Source: Dimorphilus gyrociliatus (Eukaryota; Annelida; Polychaeta; Dinophilidae). From it: 64,000 nucleotides of DNA. The position numbers and the translations under genes were made by a program. Location of the stretch: NCBI GenBank assembly GCA_904063045.1, contig CAJFCJ010000004.1:1791713-1855712 (forward strand). Reading direction: 5' to 3'. The notes beneath the pieces are model-generated. The model was given only the letters and a program-made list of their open reading frames with translations, was not told the DNA's origin and made no database searches. Below, in pieces: positions 48,401 to 64,000 of this stretch. The number at the start of each line of letters is the position of its first letter. Positions within the stretch are counted from its first letter, which is position 1.

Positions 48401-50771
48401 GCCGACGAAAAGATTGCTTCCCTCTTGTTATTTTTGAATCAAAAGCCAAAAATGAATCTCCAATCTAAAAGTCTTCATGTTAGTACTTATATGAAAGGTA
48501 AAGTGAATATTTGAAGTTTCTTTTCTGTGTGATTTTAGAAGGAAATTAGAGGTTTCGCAAAAGCTTTGTCAACCATTGGTGAGATTTTTTCAAAATCCTT
48601 AAAAAGGGGTTGGAATAAACGAGTTGTTAGGAAGATGATTGCCGCCTCTAACGGAGTAATGTTTACTTTTCCTGGTACTTTAATTGATAAGAGCTTTGAT
48701 CCAACTCAAAGTCAATGGTTTGTTTCCTCTTTAAAATTGAATACCGTTTGGAATGTCGAATAGTTAAAAAATTACATTTTTTCTCAGGTTTAGAGGTGCC
48801 ATCAAACAAGATGGCGGATTATCTTTTACATCTCCTTACTTAGACGTTGGTGGGGCTGGCTATATAATAACGCTAAGCCGTGCTCTTTCCAGTTCCATGT
48901 TTGTACTCCCAAATATATATTAATTCATCAATAATCATAAATACTTATAGATATAGAAAAGATGTTGTCTCGGCTATGGATCTAACCGCTGATCACTTAT
49001 ACAACATTTTGCTAAAAGGATATTCAACTTGCCATAAGAGTGATTATCGATGCTTCTTAGTAAATTCTGAAGGCTATATTGTTGCACATCGAAATTTGGT
49101 TATGGGTGGCGATAAAATTTTAGGAGAGAACATTCATATAAATCATAAAGAAACTCATATTGCAAGACATTTATTATATAAATTACATATTCTACAAAAA
49201 AGAATATGTAATGATTACATTCATCAAACAGTACAATATTCCTATGCTGTAAGTTAATACTATAATTTGAAATGTGATTTATTTATTACGAAGATATATT
49301 TAATATACAGTTCAATGAAAGTTTAAACAAAACATTCTACGGAAGTAATGGTTGTATGGAATATAAGGTATACTTTAGTCTATTCATAGCCTTAATAATA
49401 TACTCAATGTGTTGTATAGAATAAATACAGTATGAACACGTAGACTCATTGATGAAAAAACAAATATATTTATATATATGTATATTTTATTTTTTGCTTT
49501 TTACCGTTTTGTAGATAACGCCAGTCAAAGACACAAATTTGTTCTTGATAGTATCGAAGACAGATAAGTCATGTCAAGCCCAAGCATTCTGCTATTGCAA
49601 TCAAAGGAAACAGGAAAGAAAATGTATAACATGTTTTCAGGAAAATATGAGTGTTGGGGACGAATGCAAATGTCCTTGTGAATGTCCTTTAAAAATGGAT
49701 TATCGGACCAATCAAGTCATTAAAAGCTTCCGTAATTATCCATCTTGCGAGGCTCCTTATAGTATTCAAAAATCAATTGATGCCAAGAAATTTGGTAAAC
49801 TTCGTCCGTGCATTAGGGTGAATTGTGGTGATTTTAAAAAGGAAATTGATTGTATGGGTATTATGGATTGCGTTTGGTGTAATCGTCAAAAAGATGGAAA
49901 ATCTCTTACAAATCCGTATTGTACTAGGCAACAAGTTTGCTTTGCTGGTATTCTTGGCGGAGATACTCCTTATCATAATAATGTTGATACGGGTAAGCTA
50001 TAGAATAAATGAGTACGTTCATGGTTCCTCAGCAATTTATATTCAATAGATTATACTACAATAAAGCCTATTGAAACTACTCCGATAGGACCTATTGCTG
50101 GAGGTATAATGGGATTATTGTTGGCATTTGCTCTTATTGTATATTGTGTTAGGTAAGATATAAAATAGAATAAGATATTCGGGAAGAGATATTAAATTAA
50201 TTATTCTCTAGGCATCAATCTAATCGTCATGAAATGCAATATATCAGCACCTGTTCAGACCCGCAACAATCCTTACGAATGTCTCATATTGAACAAGATT
50301 TAGATGACCTTGAAGATTCCGGTAACCATTACTCAGCTCATACAAATACAATGCTCATCATTGATGAAGGAGGCACAGCAGCAAATATATCACCATATAA
50401 AATGAATCCTAATTACAAAAGACCTAATAATCAAAGTCAGAATAGCGATCACGGTTATAGGTTTGAAACAACTATTAATTTAAATTCGTTAATAATAATA
50501 GTCGTTTATTTTTCAACTTTAAAGCACAATGACACCTCTATCTCACGATGATGCTGCTAGTTTTACAAATGCTAGTACAAGAAATGATGTCATATCGAGA
50601 AGATCAAGAAGACCTCCTCCAAAATTTTCAGGATCTAAAGCGGGCTGTATACCTCCACCTCCGCGAAGGAAAGATTCAGCCGATAAGGCAAAGGCAGATG
50701 AATATACGAGGCTGAGTGCTAATTCCTTAGTTACTCAAGCTACTGTTCATAATTCTGGTTGTGTGGCATGA
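45488..50771 (+). CDS. CACHD1: VWFA and cache domain-containing protein 1 (alpha2delta-like)
   Basis: 23 exons, 1242 residues: 45488-45673, 45732-45794, 45896-46047, 46105-46211, 46312-46595, 46657-46786, 46855-46941, 47007-47138, 47209-47261, 47330-47453, 47522-47668, 47734-47857, 47918-48108, 48178-48264, 48333-48478, 48539-48717, 48788-48898, 48957-49248, 49311-49367, 49515-49992, 50050-50152, 50212-50460, 50525-50771. Signal peptide; VWA from about 225 with VIVIDSGSM; cache regions (GVVGMDIDFAALF, SFDPTQSQWF, YLDVGGAGYIITLS); Cys-rich stretch ECKCPCECPLKMDY and GIMDCVWC; one TM (about 1057-1076, GPIAGGIMGLLLAFALIVYC); cytoplasmic tail with NSDHGYSTMTP. CACHD1 is a relative of calcium-channel alpha2delta that modulates Cav3 channels and has been tied to Wnt receptors. 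As in CACHD1, the MIDAS DxSxS is degenerate. The donor at 48479 was chosen by phase over the later in-frame GTAAAG. Confidence 0.95.
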
Positions 50772-50947
50772 TTGTAGTTACAAGACTTTTAGATATAAAC
50801 GAAGAAGAAACTCAATACATTCACAGCTTTTTGTTTTTTATTGTAATTTTTTAGATTTTTTCTTTATGAATGAGTTTTTTATGTAGAAAATACAGAGAAT
50901 TAACTGTATTCTGTTTCAAACTACTCCCATGCTCAGCTCTGTCATGC

Positions 50948-50990
<43 letters not shown>

Positions 50991-51305
50991 CAGTAGAGCA
51001 GTCTTGAAGGAGCTTATTAGGAAAAAACAACTTGAAAGGTTTCTATAATTACAACGAAGCTCGATCAAGTTTGTCTCTTAGAAATGTTGATTTGATAAAT
51101 CGGCATATACAAATGCTGATTTGACCTAATATGTCCTTTATATAGCTTCTATTTCTATTTTAGTAAATTAATCGACGGAAATAGAACTAAAAAACGCTGG
51201 TCCGTTGATTATTCACTGCAAAATTATTTTAAAAGAACGAATTGCTTTTCTTTAAAGAAAAAACAACAAAATTTATTAACATTAGTTACCAGTTACCCTT
51301 AATTA
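50772..51305. other. Convergent 3' flanks with an AAT microsatellite
   Basis: Between the CACHD1 stop and the NT5DC stop. Apart from the microsatellite, AT-rich and without a supported gene. Confidence 0.6.
50948..50990. repeat. (AAT)n microsatellite with AATAAA at its end
   Basis: About 13 AAT copies; the last units pass into AATAAA at 50984-50989, roughly 215 bp after the CACHD1 stop and well placed to be its poly(A) signal. Confidence 0.75.
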
Positions 51306-53150
51306 TCAGTGTATTTCACTTATAACGTCCAATTCGTGGGGTAATGCAGTTCGTCGCGGATAAAACGTATGTAGGAGAGAATAATTCAAGAGATTTTCTA
51401 CAGATGATGTGTAAATATTAGCAAATCTCATTAGTCTTCTTGTAAAGTATGTCATATTATGATATGTCCTGAACATGGACCCGAATCGAGGATTAAACAA
51501 CTCTTTCGTTCTTAACCTATTACGAATATGAAAATAGTTATATACTGGTATACATTTCATACAAATACGATATTTAACTGTAGTTTATGAGATATAAGAT
51601 ACATACCTTAAATTCTCTCTTTCTTTCAACCATTCAGCAAGTATTGTTTGGCTTTCAGCATCTTCGTAAATCTTAACAAAGCGAAAACGGAATTAAAGAA
51701 GCAGAGATAACAAGAAAGTTTGTTTTAGACAAAGGTTTTTTTTTTTACCTGCATTTTTTCTATCAATTTTTCTAAAGATACAAGTCTTCTTAAGGCTTCT
51801 TTAAACTCTGTACTATTTATTATAGTGATTTCTTTTTCTAGCTCCGGAATGATTGCGCCAGTACGCCATCCATGTCTTAAAGTTGCATCCTGTAAAGCAA
51901 AAGGTGTATTTATTGAATACCACTTGAATAAAGACAGTTCGAACGGCCAAATCTGTATAGACATGATCTCCAAAGTACAAAACTTCACTTCCGCACCAAC
52001 CAGTCAATTGCTCCAATTGGAAGAAATTTCCCTAAAGACAAAACATTATTAATCATAAAGTTAGATAATATTTTTATGTAAATGCCATCTATACTTCTTG
52101 ATAAAAGCATCCTTTTTCGAAAACCGTTACCCTATCCCAAGATAATTGGCCAGTATGAGTGTTTATCTTTCTGAATGGTCTTCTGGTTTCATGGAAGAAC
52201 TCTGGTTTTCTAGCATTTGTAATAATAACGTCGAAGAGAGCATTCCAGTTTTTTCCAACCATTAATTCCATACCAGCATTTCTGAAATATTACATTTCCA
52301 TTTTTGAATAATTATATTAGTTTAGTATTGTATAAAATAAATTACACAAAAGCAGCAGAACTATTTGTAATTAGAAACAATTGCTTTCCAGCACTCGAAA
52401 GGCGTCTTAATAATTGGGTAACAGCGTCACCAGGATTAACATACGTATCTATTTAAGGTAAAAACAAAAGATTACAAGTCACACAGTATATCATTTGGGC
52501 TAAAAGTAGAATATTAATTACATACCAATTTGATTCATAACTTCTTTATGAAGAGATCCAGATTTATGTAAGGTTTGTACAGTATTCTAAGAAGAGAAAT
52601 TTGATTAGTTAAATTAATTAAAAATAGATGGAAAGAGAGGAGTGAACTAATTCTTACTTTGACGTCGAAAAAAACGTACTCGGGATCATAAGGAATATTG
52701 TTTTCTATAAAAAACTATTTAAAAAAAATCTATTTATAAATGAAATTCTATGAAAAACAAACTATTTAACTTGTTTTAGCACTTAAGAAATGCTATGTTA
52801 CAGTCAGATAATTACCTCGATAACATTGGCAAATAGAGTCATCTCAGGTAGAGCGAATAAGTCCATTAATTGATGCATTGTAGCATTCTATTAATAAATA
52901 TTAACTATAAATATAGAAGTATATATTAATATTAACTAGGATTACTTACGGATCCTTTTTTAACTGAACCATAATAATTATTCATTTGGTCTATATTTAC
53001 ATGTGTTCCATCGTACAAGTCAATGATATCATCCTGAGATAAAGGTTGCAGTCCTCTGAAAAAGGATAAGTTAAAGTGCCTATAAAAGATGTTTACAATA
53101 TTTTCTATGAGTTAATTGACAATTGATAAAAGTAAAAGAAAACAGGTACA

Positions 53151-53192
<42 letters not shown>

Positions 53193-54302
53193 GAATAAAT
53201 AAATATACTGTATACACACATATACAGTATATATATATACGTATATATACCAATATAACCAATACAAAGCAAGGCAATATGTGAACAAACAAGATGTAAA
53301 CCTATATTAAGAATATTTAAGGGAAATGTGTATCTTGAATATATTCTATTATTGTTGTTGTTTAAAATACAATAATTAGTATACAAAGTAATCTTGGGGA
53401 TTCTTAACTATACCTATAAACACATCCTTTTTGGATATCATGGAAAGCATCAATTTTCAGTAGCAGACCCTTAAGACAAATGAAGCTTTTTTACACAAGC
53501 GTGAAAAGTAATTGTGAAGATTTATAAATATAAATAAATATTAAAAATATATATAATCATAATATTAAAAACTATCAGGCTTACGTGTTGGACGTCACAA
53601 TGGAGTCCTCTAACAGCAAATGTTGGATCGAATTTCGTTTTTAGTAATTCACTGGGATACTGTAAAGTCAATTCAAATTCATCAATCATTGTATAAGGTT
53701 TCATGATAACTTTCTTTTTTAATTAAATAATGAAAAATTAAAGTTAAATAAACCTTTTGAATGTGAACTAGTGCATCTCTGGACATGTCGTATATTAAAT
53801 TTTTCAATGAATCAGCATAGGAGGCCAAAGTATAATCGTAATCGAACCCATAGATTTTTATTTCAGATAAATCTAATTCATTGTTAGCAAATACTGACTT
53901 TGGATTGGCATCATTTGGTGGGGGTAAATCTGAAAATATATTAAGATATATTTTATTAGTTATTCACTATAAATGATAAGTTATTCCATAATACTGAAGT
54001 AATTAACTTCGCAGCTCTTATTTTTTATAAGTATAGGACACTGTATTTATATTAATAAGGATTTAATAGCCTTTAGAAATCTACAAAATTTCACCAAAGG
54101 TCAAGGACAACTCTTAGAAAAAATTACCGAATACTTTCTGTCGAACTCTGTCATATTCTTTCCGTAAATCTACTTTTCTTCGACCCAAATATTTTAAATC
54201 TTCATTATCCGTTCCGGATACATCATTGCTATAATTTAACGAAACGCTTTTTATAATATTAGGGTGTAAAATTCGACGAAGGTGTAGGTTTTTAGACAAC
54301 AT
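51306..54302 (-). CDS. NT5DC2: HAD-family 5'-nucleotidase domain protein, NT5DC2/NT5DC3-like
   Basis: 14 exons, 523 residues: 54302-54128, 53929-53754, 53659-53585, 53469-53414, 53055-52950, 52887-52816, 52714-52658, 52586-52526, 52448-52346, 52281-52095, 52031-51945, 51889-51749, 51671-51607, 51516-51306. HAD motif I is GFDYDYTLA with Asp at about 88 and 90. Other matches: [48 protein letters not shown] (motif II region), [20 protein letters not shown] (motif III/IV), and [17 protein letters not shown]. The family is related to cytosolic IMP/GMP 5'-nucleotidases, but the NT5DC members' substrates are poorly known; NT5DC3 is mitochondrial. The basic N-terminus here could be a mitochondrial presequence. 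The donor at 51944 (GTTCGA) is weak but forced by phase. NT5DC2 versus NT5DC3 cannot be separated by eye. Confidence 0.92.
53155..53237. repeat. (TA)n tract followed by an inverted repeat with 12-bp arms
   Basis: In the 358-bp intron of the NT5DC gene. Arms 53203-53214 (atatactgtata) and 53221-53232 (tatacagtatat) are exact reverse complements around a CACACA loop. The core is the same as in the palindrome at 2717-2746. Confidence 0.75.
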
Positions 54303-55051
54303 TCCGTCCTTTAAATACCAGTTTTCTCTTAGGTATCATTCCCAGAATTTGATTAAAATATGGGAGTCACATGTGAAAACTTCTTTTATTTCATATTTAA
54401 ATATTAGCTTAAACTTAATTATCATATTACAAAAACAATATTTTGAGCAGCTAATTCTATTGTATGATGCTTTTTGCTAAGAGAAAATAGTAGTTGTTAA
54501 GAAGATAGTTACTTTGAGATAGAAGGATTCGAGGTTATGGAGAAAAGTCGATAAAGTTCCTTTATTCCCTTCAGTCGAATGGAGTAAAGTGTGATATAAT
54601 TATATTGAGAGTGTAAGCACTTTAATGTTGTTAAATTGAGTGTTTTACCCTTAAATCGAAAGAAAGTAAAATCTCTATTGAATATAAGATATGACAGTCT
54701 TATTTCGTCTTTTTTCCTTATTGATTTAGATGTTGATATATGTTTTGTTTTTCAATTTTTGAATTGTAAAACATAGCTAATTGATACTATAATTGATTGC
54801 ATAATAGCTGATAACTCGATACGGGAAAATTAAAGTTGATTAAGAAATCAATAAAGTCTATAATTAAAGAAATTAATTCATTTCTTTTTGGATTAATTAG
54901 ACTAATGAGATAATTAAGTTAAGTTTTAATAAGAATTTTACTTTATCCTTATCGTAACGTCAGATGGCGCTAAATACTTTTGTACATGTAAGAAATCTTT
55001 ATCTTGAATAGCAGACTAAATGATAACAGTTTTTTTTACCTGTAAATTGTC
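54303..55051. other. Divergent intergenic region, no gene seen
   Basis: 5' flanks of NT5DC (-) and the intronless lachesin (+). AT-rich; no exon, RNA gene or repeat array is supported. Confidence 0.6.
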
Positions 55052-56203
55052 ATGAAGCTATTCATCTTTTTGATCATTTTTCTTTATATATCTTCTGTAC
55101 TTGGGCAGGATAAACCTGAAATCACTGAAAGAATCTTACCCGAAATAAAGCCTATTGGTACAACTGGAAGATTGAACTGTACAGTTATTAACAAGTTAGA
55201 TAATTACGTTGAGTGGGTTCATAATGAAAAGTCATTGACTCAAGATGAAACAATTGTTGTTGATCCTAAATTCAACCAAATTGTAAATGGATATCCTAAA
55301 TATCAGGTATTTCACAGGAAAATAGGCCAAAAGGATTCCTTTATGCTTGTTGTTAATCATTTGGAACCTAAAGACAAGGGAATATATCGTTGTCAAATTT
55401 GGGTAAGAAATGATCAGGACAGCGGTCGATTAGTATCAAAAGATGGTAAAATGGTTGTTGTATTTCCGCCACAAATTTTACAAATGGATACTAGTTCAAC
55501 TATGACAGTAAAGGAAAAGGAAAATGTATTGTTGAAGTGCGGGGCATCAGGAAATCCTAAACCAAATATAACCTGGGTTAGAGTAAATGGTTCGCCTTTA
55601 CCTGATGGTCGTCTTAGAGCAAGGAATAACACTTTATTAATTAATAGTATAGATCGAAATGACAGAGGAGTATATAGATGTCTGGCGGATAATAACGTTA
55701 GACCTCCAGCTCAATTTGATATCACTCTACTTGTTGCCTTCTCGCCAGTGGCTGTAGCTGTGCAATCTTCTTACGGTCAAGTTGAAAACAGGATGTACGA
55801 TGTAATTATAGAATGTCGAGTTGCTGGGTTTCCTGAACCTGAACTTAAATGGCATAAAGTTACTTCAGCTACAACGTGGAAGCAGTTAAAGAATGATGAC
55901 AAACACACAATCAATATTCTTCTGAATCATGCGAATAGTTTAGGTCAAAATGAGAGATGGTTCCAAATTGTCATTAGATCGGTTACGGCCAATGACTACG
56001 GAGACTATATTTGCGAAGGGGTAAACAATCACGGTAGCGGATCAACAAAAATACAACTTTTTGCAACATCCGAATGTCAAGGACCACTATGCGAGGAAGA
56101 ACAAAGACCAGAGGACAGAAAAGGCTCTGCTTCTATTACAAAACTGAGCCATTTACCTTTAATGTTATCGCTTATTATAGGATATTATTTAATCAAGCTA
56201 TGA
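55052..56203 (+). CDS. Lachesin-like GPI-anchored protein with three Ig domains (intronless copy)
   Basis: One uninterrupted exon of 383 residues. Signal peptide LFIFLIIFLYISSVLGQ, then three Ig domains with YxC signatures (GIYRCQIWVRND, GVYRCLADNNV, GDYICEGVNNHG), NxT/NxS sites, and a hydrophobic tail (LPLMLSLIIGYYLIKL) fitting GPI attachment. Shares with the gene at 17581 the phrases ILPEIK, NGYPKYQVF versus DGWPKYSVY, CxAxGxPxPNITW and SxAVQ-SYGQ. The paralogue has introns at residues 18 and 46-47 that are absent here at matching places. No poly(A) run or target-site duplication is obvious, so whether it arose by retroposition or by intron loss is open. Role by family: homophilic or heterophilic cell adhesion. 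Confidence 0.92.
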   Translation: MKLFIFLIIFLYISSVLGQDKPEITERILPEIKPIGTTGRLNCTVINKLDNYVEWVHNEKSLTQDETIVVDPKFNQIVNGYPKYQVFHRKIGQKDSFMLVVNHLEPKDKGIYRCQIWVRNDQDSGRLVSKDGKMVVVFPPQILQMDTSSTMTVKEKENVLLKCGASGNPKPNITWVRVNGSPLPDGRLRARNNTLLINSIDRNDRGVYRCLADNNVRPPAQFDITLLVAFSPVAVAVQSSYGQVENRMYDVIIECRVAGFPEPELKWHKVTSATTWKQLKNDDKHTINILLNHANSLGQNERWFQIVIRSVTANDYGDYICEGVNNHGSGSTKIQLFATSECQGPLCEEEQRPEDRKGSASITKLSHLPLMLSLIIGYYLIKL

Positions 56204-56250
56204 ATCTAAAATATTAACTAACAAAAAAAACGAATCTGTATAATTAATCT

Positions 56251-56282
<32 letters not shown>

Positions 56283-56963
56283 ATGTATGCTGCTCATTCA
56301 GTTAATTTTTTCATAGAGTTTCTATCTATCAAATGTAAAATGCATAAATCATTACTTATCTACCTAAATTGTTATTAACCATATGGATAAAGCATATTTA
56401 TAATAAAATTCAACTTTTTATAATTATAAAACTACAAACTTAGTATAAAAGAAAGGAAATGGAACGAAGAAGGATGATTTAAAGTTAACACACACACACT
56501 ATAGTTATATATTATAAGTGAAAAAATCTTTAGTTATTTCTTTATTTTATCATAAATTAAAGAAGAATTTCATCTCTCCTTCAAAAGGAAAATTAAAAAA
56601 TAGTAAAAAAAATTGTAAAAACCAAACTAGAACGAATTAACTAATAAATAAAATAATTAATAAATTAATTAGTAAAAAAAATTATACACGATCTATAAAC
56701 TATATACAGTATAAATAAATAAAGAATGCTAATATATAGATACAAAATATTAATATAAAAAATTAAGGAAAAAACATTTATTCGTTAAAAAAAAGCGTCA
56801 AAAAATTGAATTTTTGTGACTTACAATAGAATTCTTGTTGTCTTTATATTATGTTTGTTTTGTTTTTTATTTCTTGATAATGTTTATCTATTTTAAAAAC
56901 GAATAATCATCACACAATTCAAGTAAATTCTTTGTGTTTGTTTTTTGTCTGCTTTACTTCCTT
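56204..56963. other. Convergent 3' flanks, TA repeat, no gene seen
   Basis: Between the stop of the intronless lachesin and that of AAK1. Holds a (TA)n run at 56249-56275 and very AT-rich sequence; no coding support. Confidence 0.6.
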
Positions 56964-62539
<5,576 letters not shown>

Positions 62540-63070
62540 TTTCAAGAAATTCTAATTTTCTAATATTAAAAATTGATTTAGATAGGCTGACTAAGAAAGA
62601 TACACCCACGAGACGAAAATTATTGCTTTAATTCTTAAATGATACAATTGTATTCGAGTAAGAAGATATGTTTAAGCCGTAGCTTTCACAAAAATAGTCC
62701 ATAATTTGTAATTACTACTGAAAATGAACTTTTTAGCGTTGATTATCACCTGAGTAATTCGACTTGTATGGCTTCTACAAATCTTCCGGCCATAGACGTA
62801 AATGAGTGTTTTCGTAATAATAGATATTATTACTAGCGACATCTATCGACGCTATATGTCATTGCGTCTAAATAAATTGAATAGCTCAATAGATTCCTAC
62901 TTTCGTTAAAAATTTATTTGTAAATAAACAAGCTATAATTTTAAATAGTTGATCGTGTAATAGAATTGTTCAATATAGCTATTTCAAGTATAAATATATA
63001 AAAAAACACTAGATGTCGCTTTAATAATATGGTTAATACCTAAATAATCTTCGTTGGTTCAAATATGACG

Positions 63071-63223
63071 TTAAAATAACATTTTATCAAGCGTTTTCAT
63101 AATACAAATGTTGACTAATAAAAAGTTTAAAATTTCCCTCTCGTCTCTGGGGGGTTTTTTATAAAATGTTACTGAAAGAGATGAATCATCATCTCCAAAG
63201 GAGAAAAATTTTTTGACAGACAT
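63071..63223 (-). CDS. Possible short exon or small ORF, unknown
   Basis: ATG at 63223 opens a 50-codon frame starting MSVKKFFSFGDDDSSLS and ending at 63071. A potential donor (CA|GTAACA) lies at 63172, so it may be a first exon ending at 63173. Nothing is recognised in the product. It may be chance. Confidence 0.2.
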   Translation of the reverse strand: MSVKKFFSFGDDDSSLSVTFYKKPPRDEREILNFLLVNICIMKTLDKMLF

Positions 63224-63423
63224 TTCAAATAGATAGAATAAAAAGAGAAGAGATAAGACAACCATAAATGTTTATATATTTATTAATAATCAATGAAAAT
63301 ACCTTCTTTTTCTTTTTTCAGCTTTTCTATTGAAAAACCAATCAATACTTTGCAATAATCTGATCGATATTATCCCTTTTTATATATAGTGATAGTTGTG
63401 TCGATAAATATATAATTATCCAC

Positions 63424-63453
63424 AATATATATATATATATACTGTATATATAC
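63424..63453. repeat. (TA)n tract containing the TATACTGTATATA motif
   Basis: Alternating TA interrupted by ACTGT, the same core seen in the palindromes at 2717 and 53203. Confidence 0.7.
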
Positions 63454-63739
63454 TAGAAGAAGCAAATATAAACCTAAAATCGATTCAAGATGCTCTTATC
63501 CGCCATTAAGGTCTTAATAGTTTACGAAATTCACACATTAATGGTTTTTATCGTTTTGTAAAAATATGCTTACATTCTATGAAATCTAATTTCATTATTT
63601 AGGACATTTTTTACGTTTAGAATTTCATTTCATTTGTCTAGTTTCTTTTTTCTTTATATTTCCCGCCAAAAAATATTAATTTGCATAAAAAAGAACTTGA
63701 GATAATATTCAATTATAATTATTTCTACTAAATTTTAAT

Positions 63740-63903
63740 TTAATAATGACTATGCTTAAGAGGTAGTATTTTAAAAAAGAGTGCCAAAGAATTTTTGAAA
63801 CCTATGCTATAGTTCAAGGTCATTTGGTCAGCATCTCTTCCATTTACTCTTAGAAATAGCACTACCGAATATCGATCAATGGTAAAATTCTCGCTTAGAT
63901 AAA
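63740..63903 (-). CDS. Possible terminal exon of a gene beyond the right edge
   Basis: An acceptor (CCTTTAATAG) at 63905-63904 opens a 54-codon minus-strand frame (FTIDRYSVVLFLRVNGRDAD, then SIGFKNSLALFF) ending in TAA at 63742-63740. Composition looks more protein-like than the flanks. No family is recognised; upstream exons would lie outside the window. Confidence 0.3.
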
Positions 63904-64000
63904 CTATTAAAGGAAATAGGTAAAAATAATTTTAAATAGACAAAAGCAAAGAAAACAACTTTACGTAATTAATACTTTTATTCATAAAGCAAACTTAAAT

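Larger units (their letters stand above)
62540..64000. other. Right-hand flank, mostly non-coding
   Basis: 5' flank of AAK1 plus more than 1 kb of AT-rich DNA. A short minus-strand frame at 62789-62750 (MAGRFVEAIQVELL, then a GTGATA) could be an upstream AAK1 exon, but joining it to the main start meets a stop. Two further possible minus exons are listed separately. Confidence 0.5.

Overview
This is eukaryotic animal DNA: AT-rich, with gene after gene broken by short introns, mostly 40-100 bp with GT..AG ends, and only a few hundred bp between genes. Best-matching families are bilaterian (SHP-type phosphatase, lachesin-type Ig proteins, CACHD1, CARD caspase, AHI1, CFAP45, profilin-4). Ciliary genes imply a ciliated animal. 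Gene density with tiny introns suggests a compact-genome invertebrate, possibly a small annelid or other spiralian. That placement is inference, not read from a marker.

Layout. 0-9.4 kb: 3' end of an SLC16 transporter (+), SHP-2/corkscrew phosphatase (+), CFAP45 (-), proteasome PSMB2 (+), TMEM141 (+). 9.4-11.3 kb: long gap with one possible orphan exon. 11.3-19.9 kb: 31-exon AHI1/jouberin (-), divergent from a lachesin-like GPI Ig protein (+), then an AKAP7-type 2H phosphoesterase (-). 20.2-22.6 kb: F-box protein (+) and a death-fold (CARD-like) protein (+). 23.3-30.9 kb: 25-exon ATG2 (-), divergent from a CARD-caspase (+, 31.3-32.5 kb). 33.1-35.1 kb: ZNF143/Staf (+). 35.4-39.1 kb: Ly6/uPAR protein (-) and an unusual type II SEA-Frizzled-Frizzled membrane protein (-). 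40.5-45.2 kb: large C2H2 zinc-finger gene (+) and profilin-4 (-). 45.5-50.8 kb: 23-exon CACHD1 (+). 51.3-54.3 kb: HAD-family NT5DC2/3 (-). 55.1-56.2 kb: intronless lachesin paralogue (+). 57.0-62.5 kb: AAK1/BMP2K kinase (-). 62.5-64 kb: mostly non-coding, two possible minus-strand exons.

Exon models were read by eye from splice sites, reading phase and family similarity. For every multi-exon model the exon lengths sum to a multiple of three. This is not an operon-style region; genes are individually promoted, with several divergent pairs (CFAP45/PSMB2, AHI1/lachesin, ATG2/caspase). Themes: motile or primary cilia (CFAP45, AHI1, probably profilin-4), cell death and autophagy (caspase, CARD-like protein, ATG2), cell-surface signalling and adhesion (two lachesins, SEA-Fz, CACHD1, Ly6).

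Most interesting points: the intron-bearing versus intronless lachesin pair; the SEA-Fz-Fz protein with no recognised enzyme domain; a caspase with a non-standard active-site pentapeptide; a tail-less SHP-2 with a rearranged N-SH2; and a dispersed palindrome built on TATACTGTATA.
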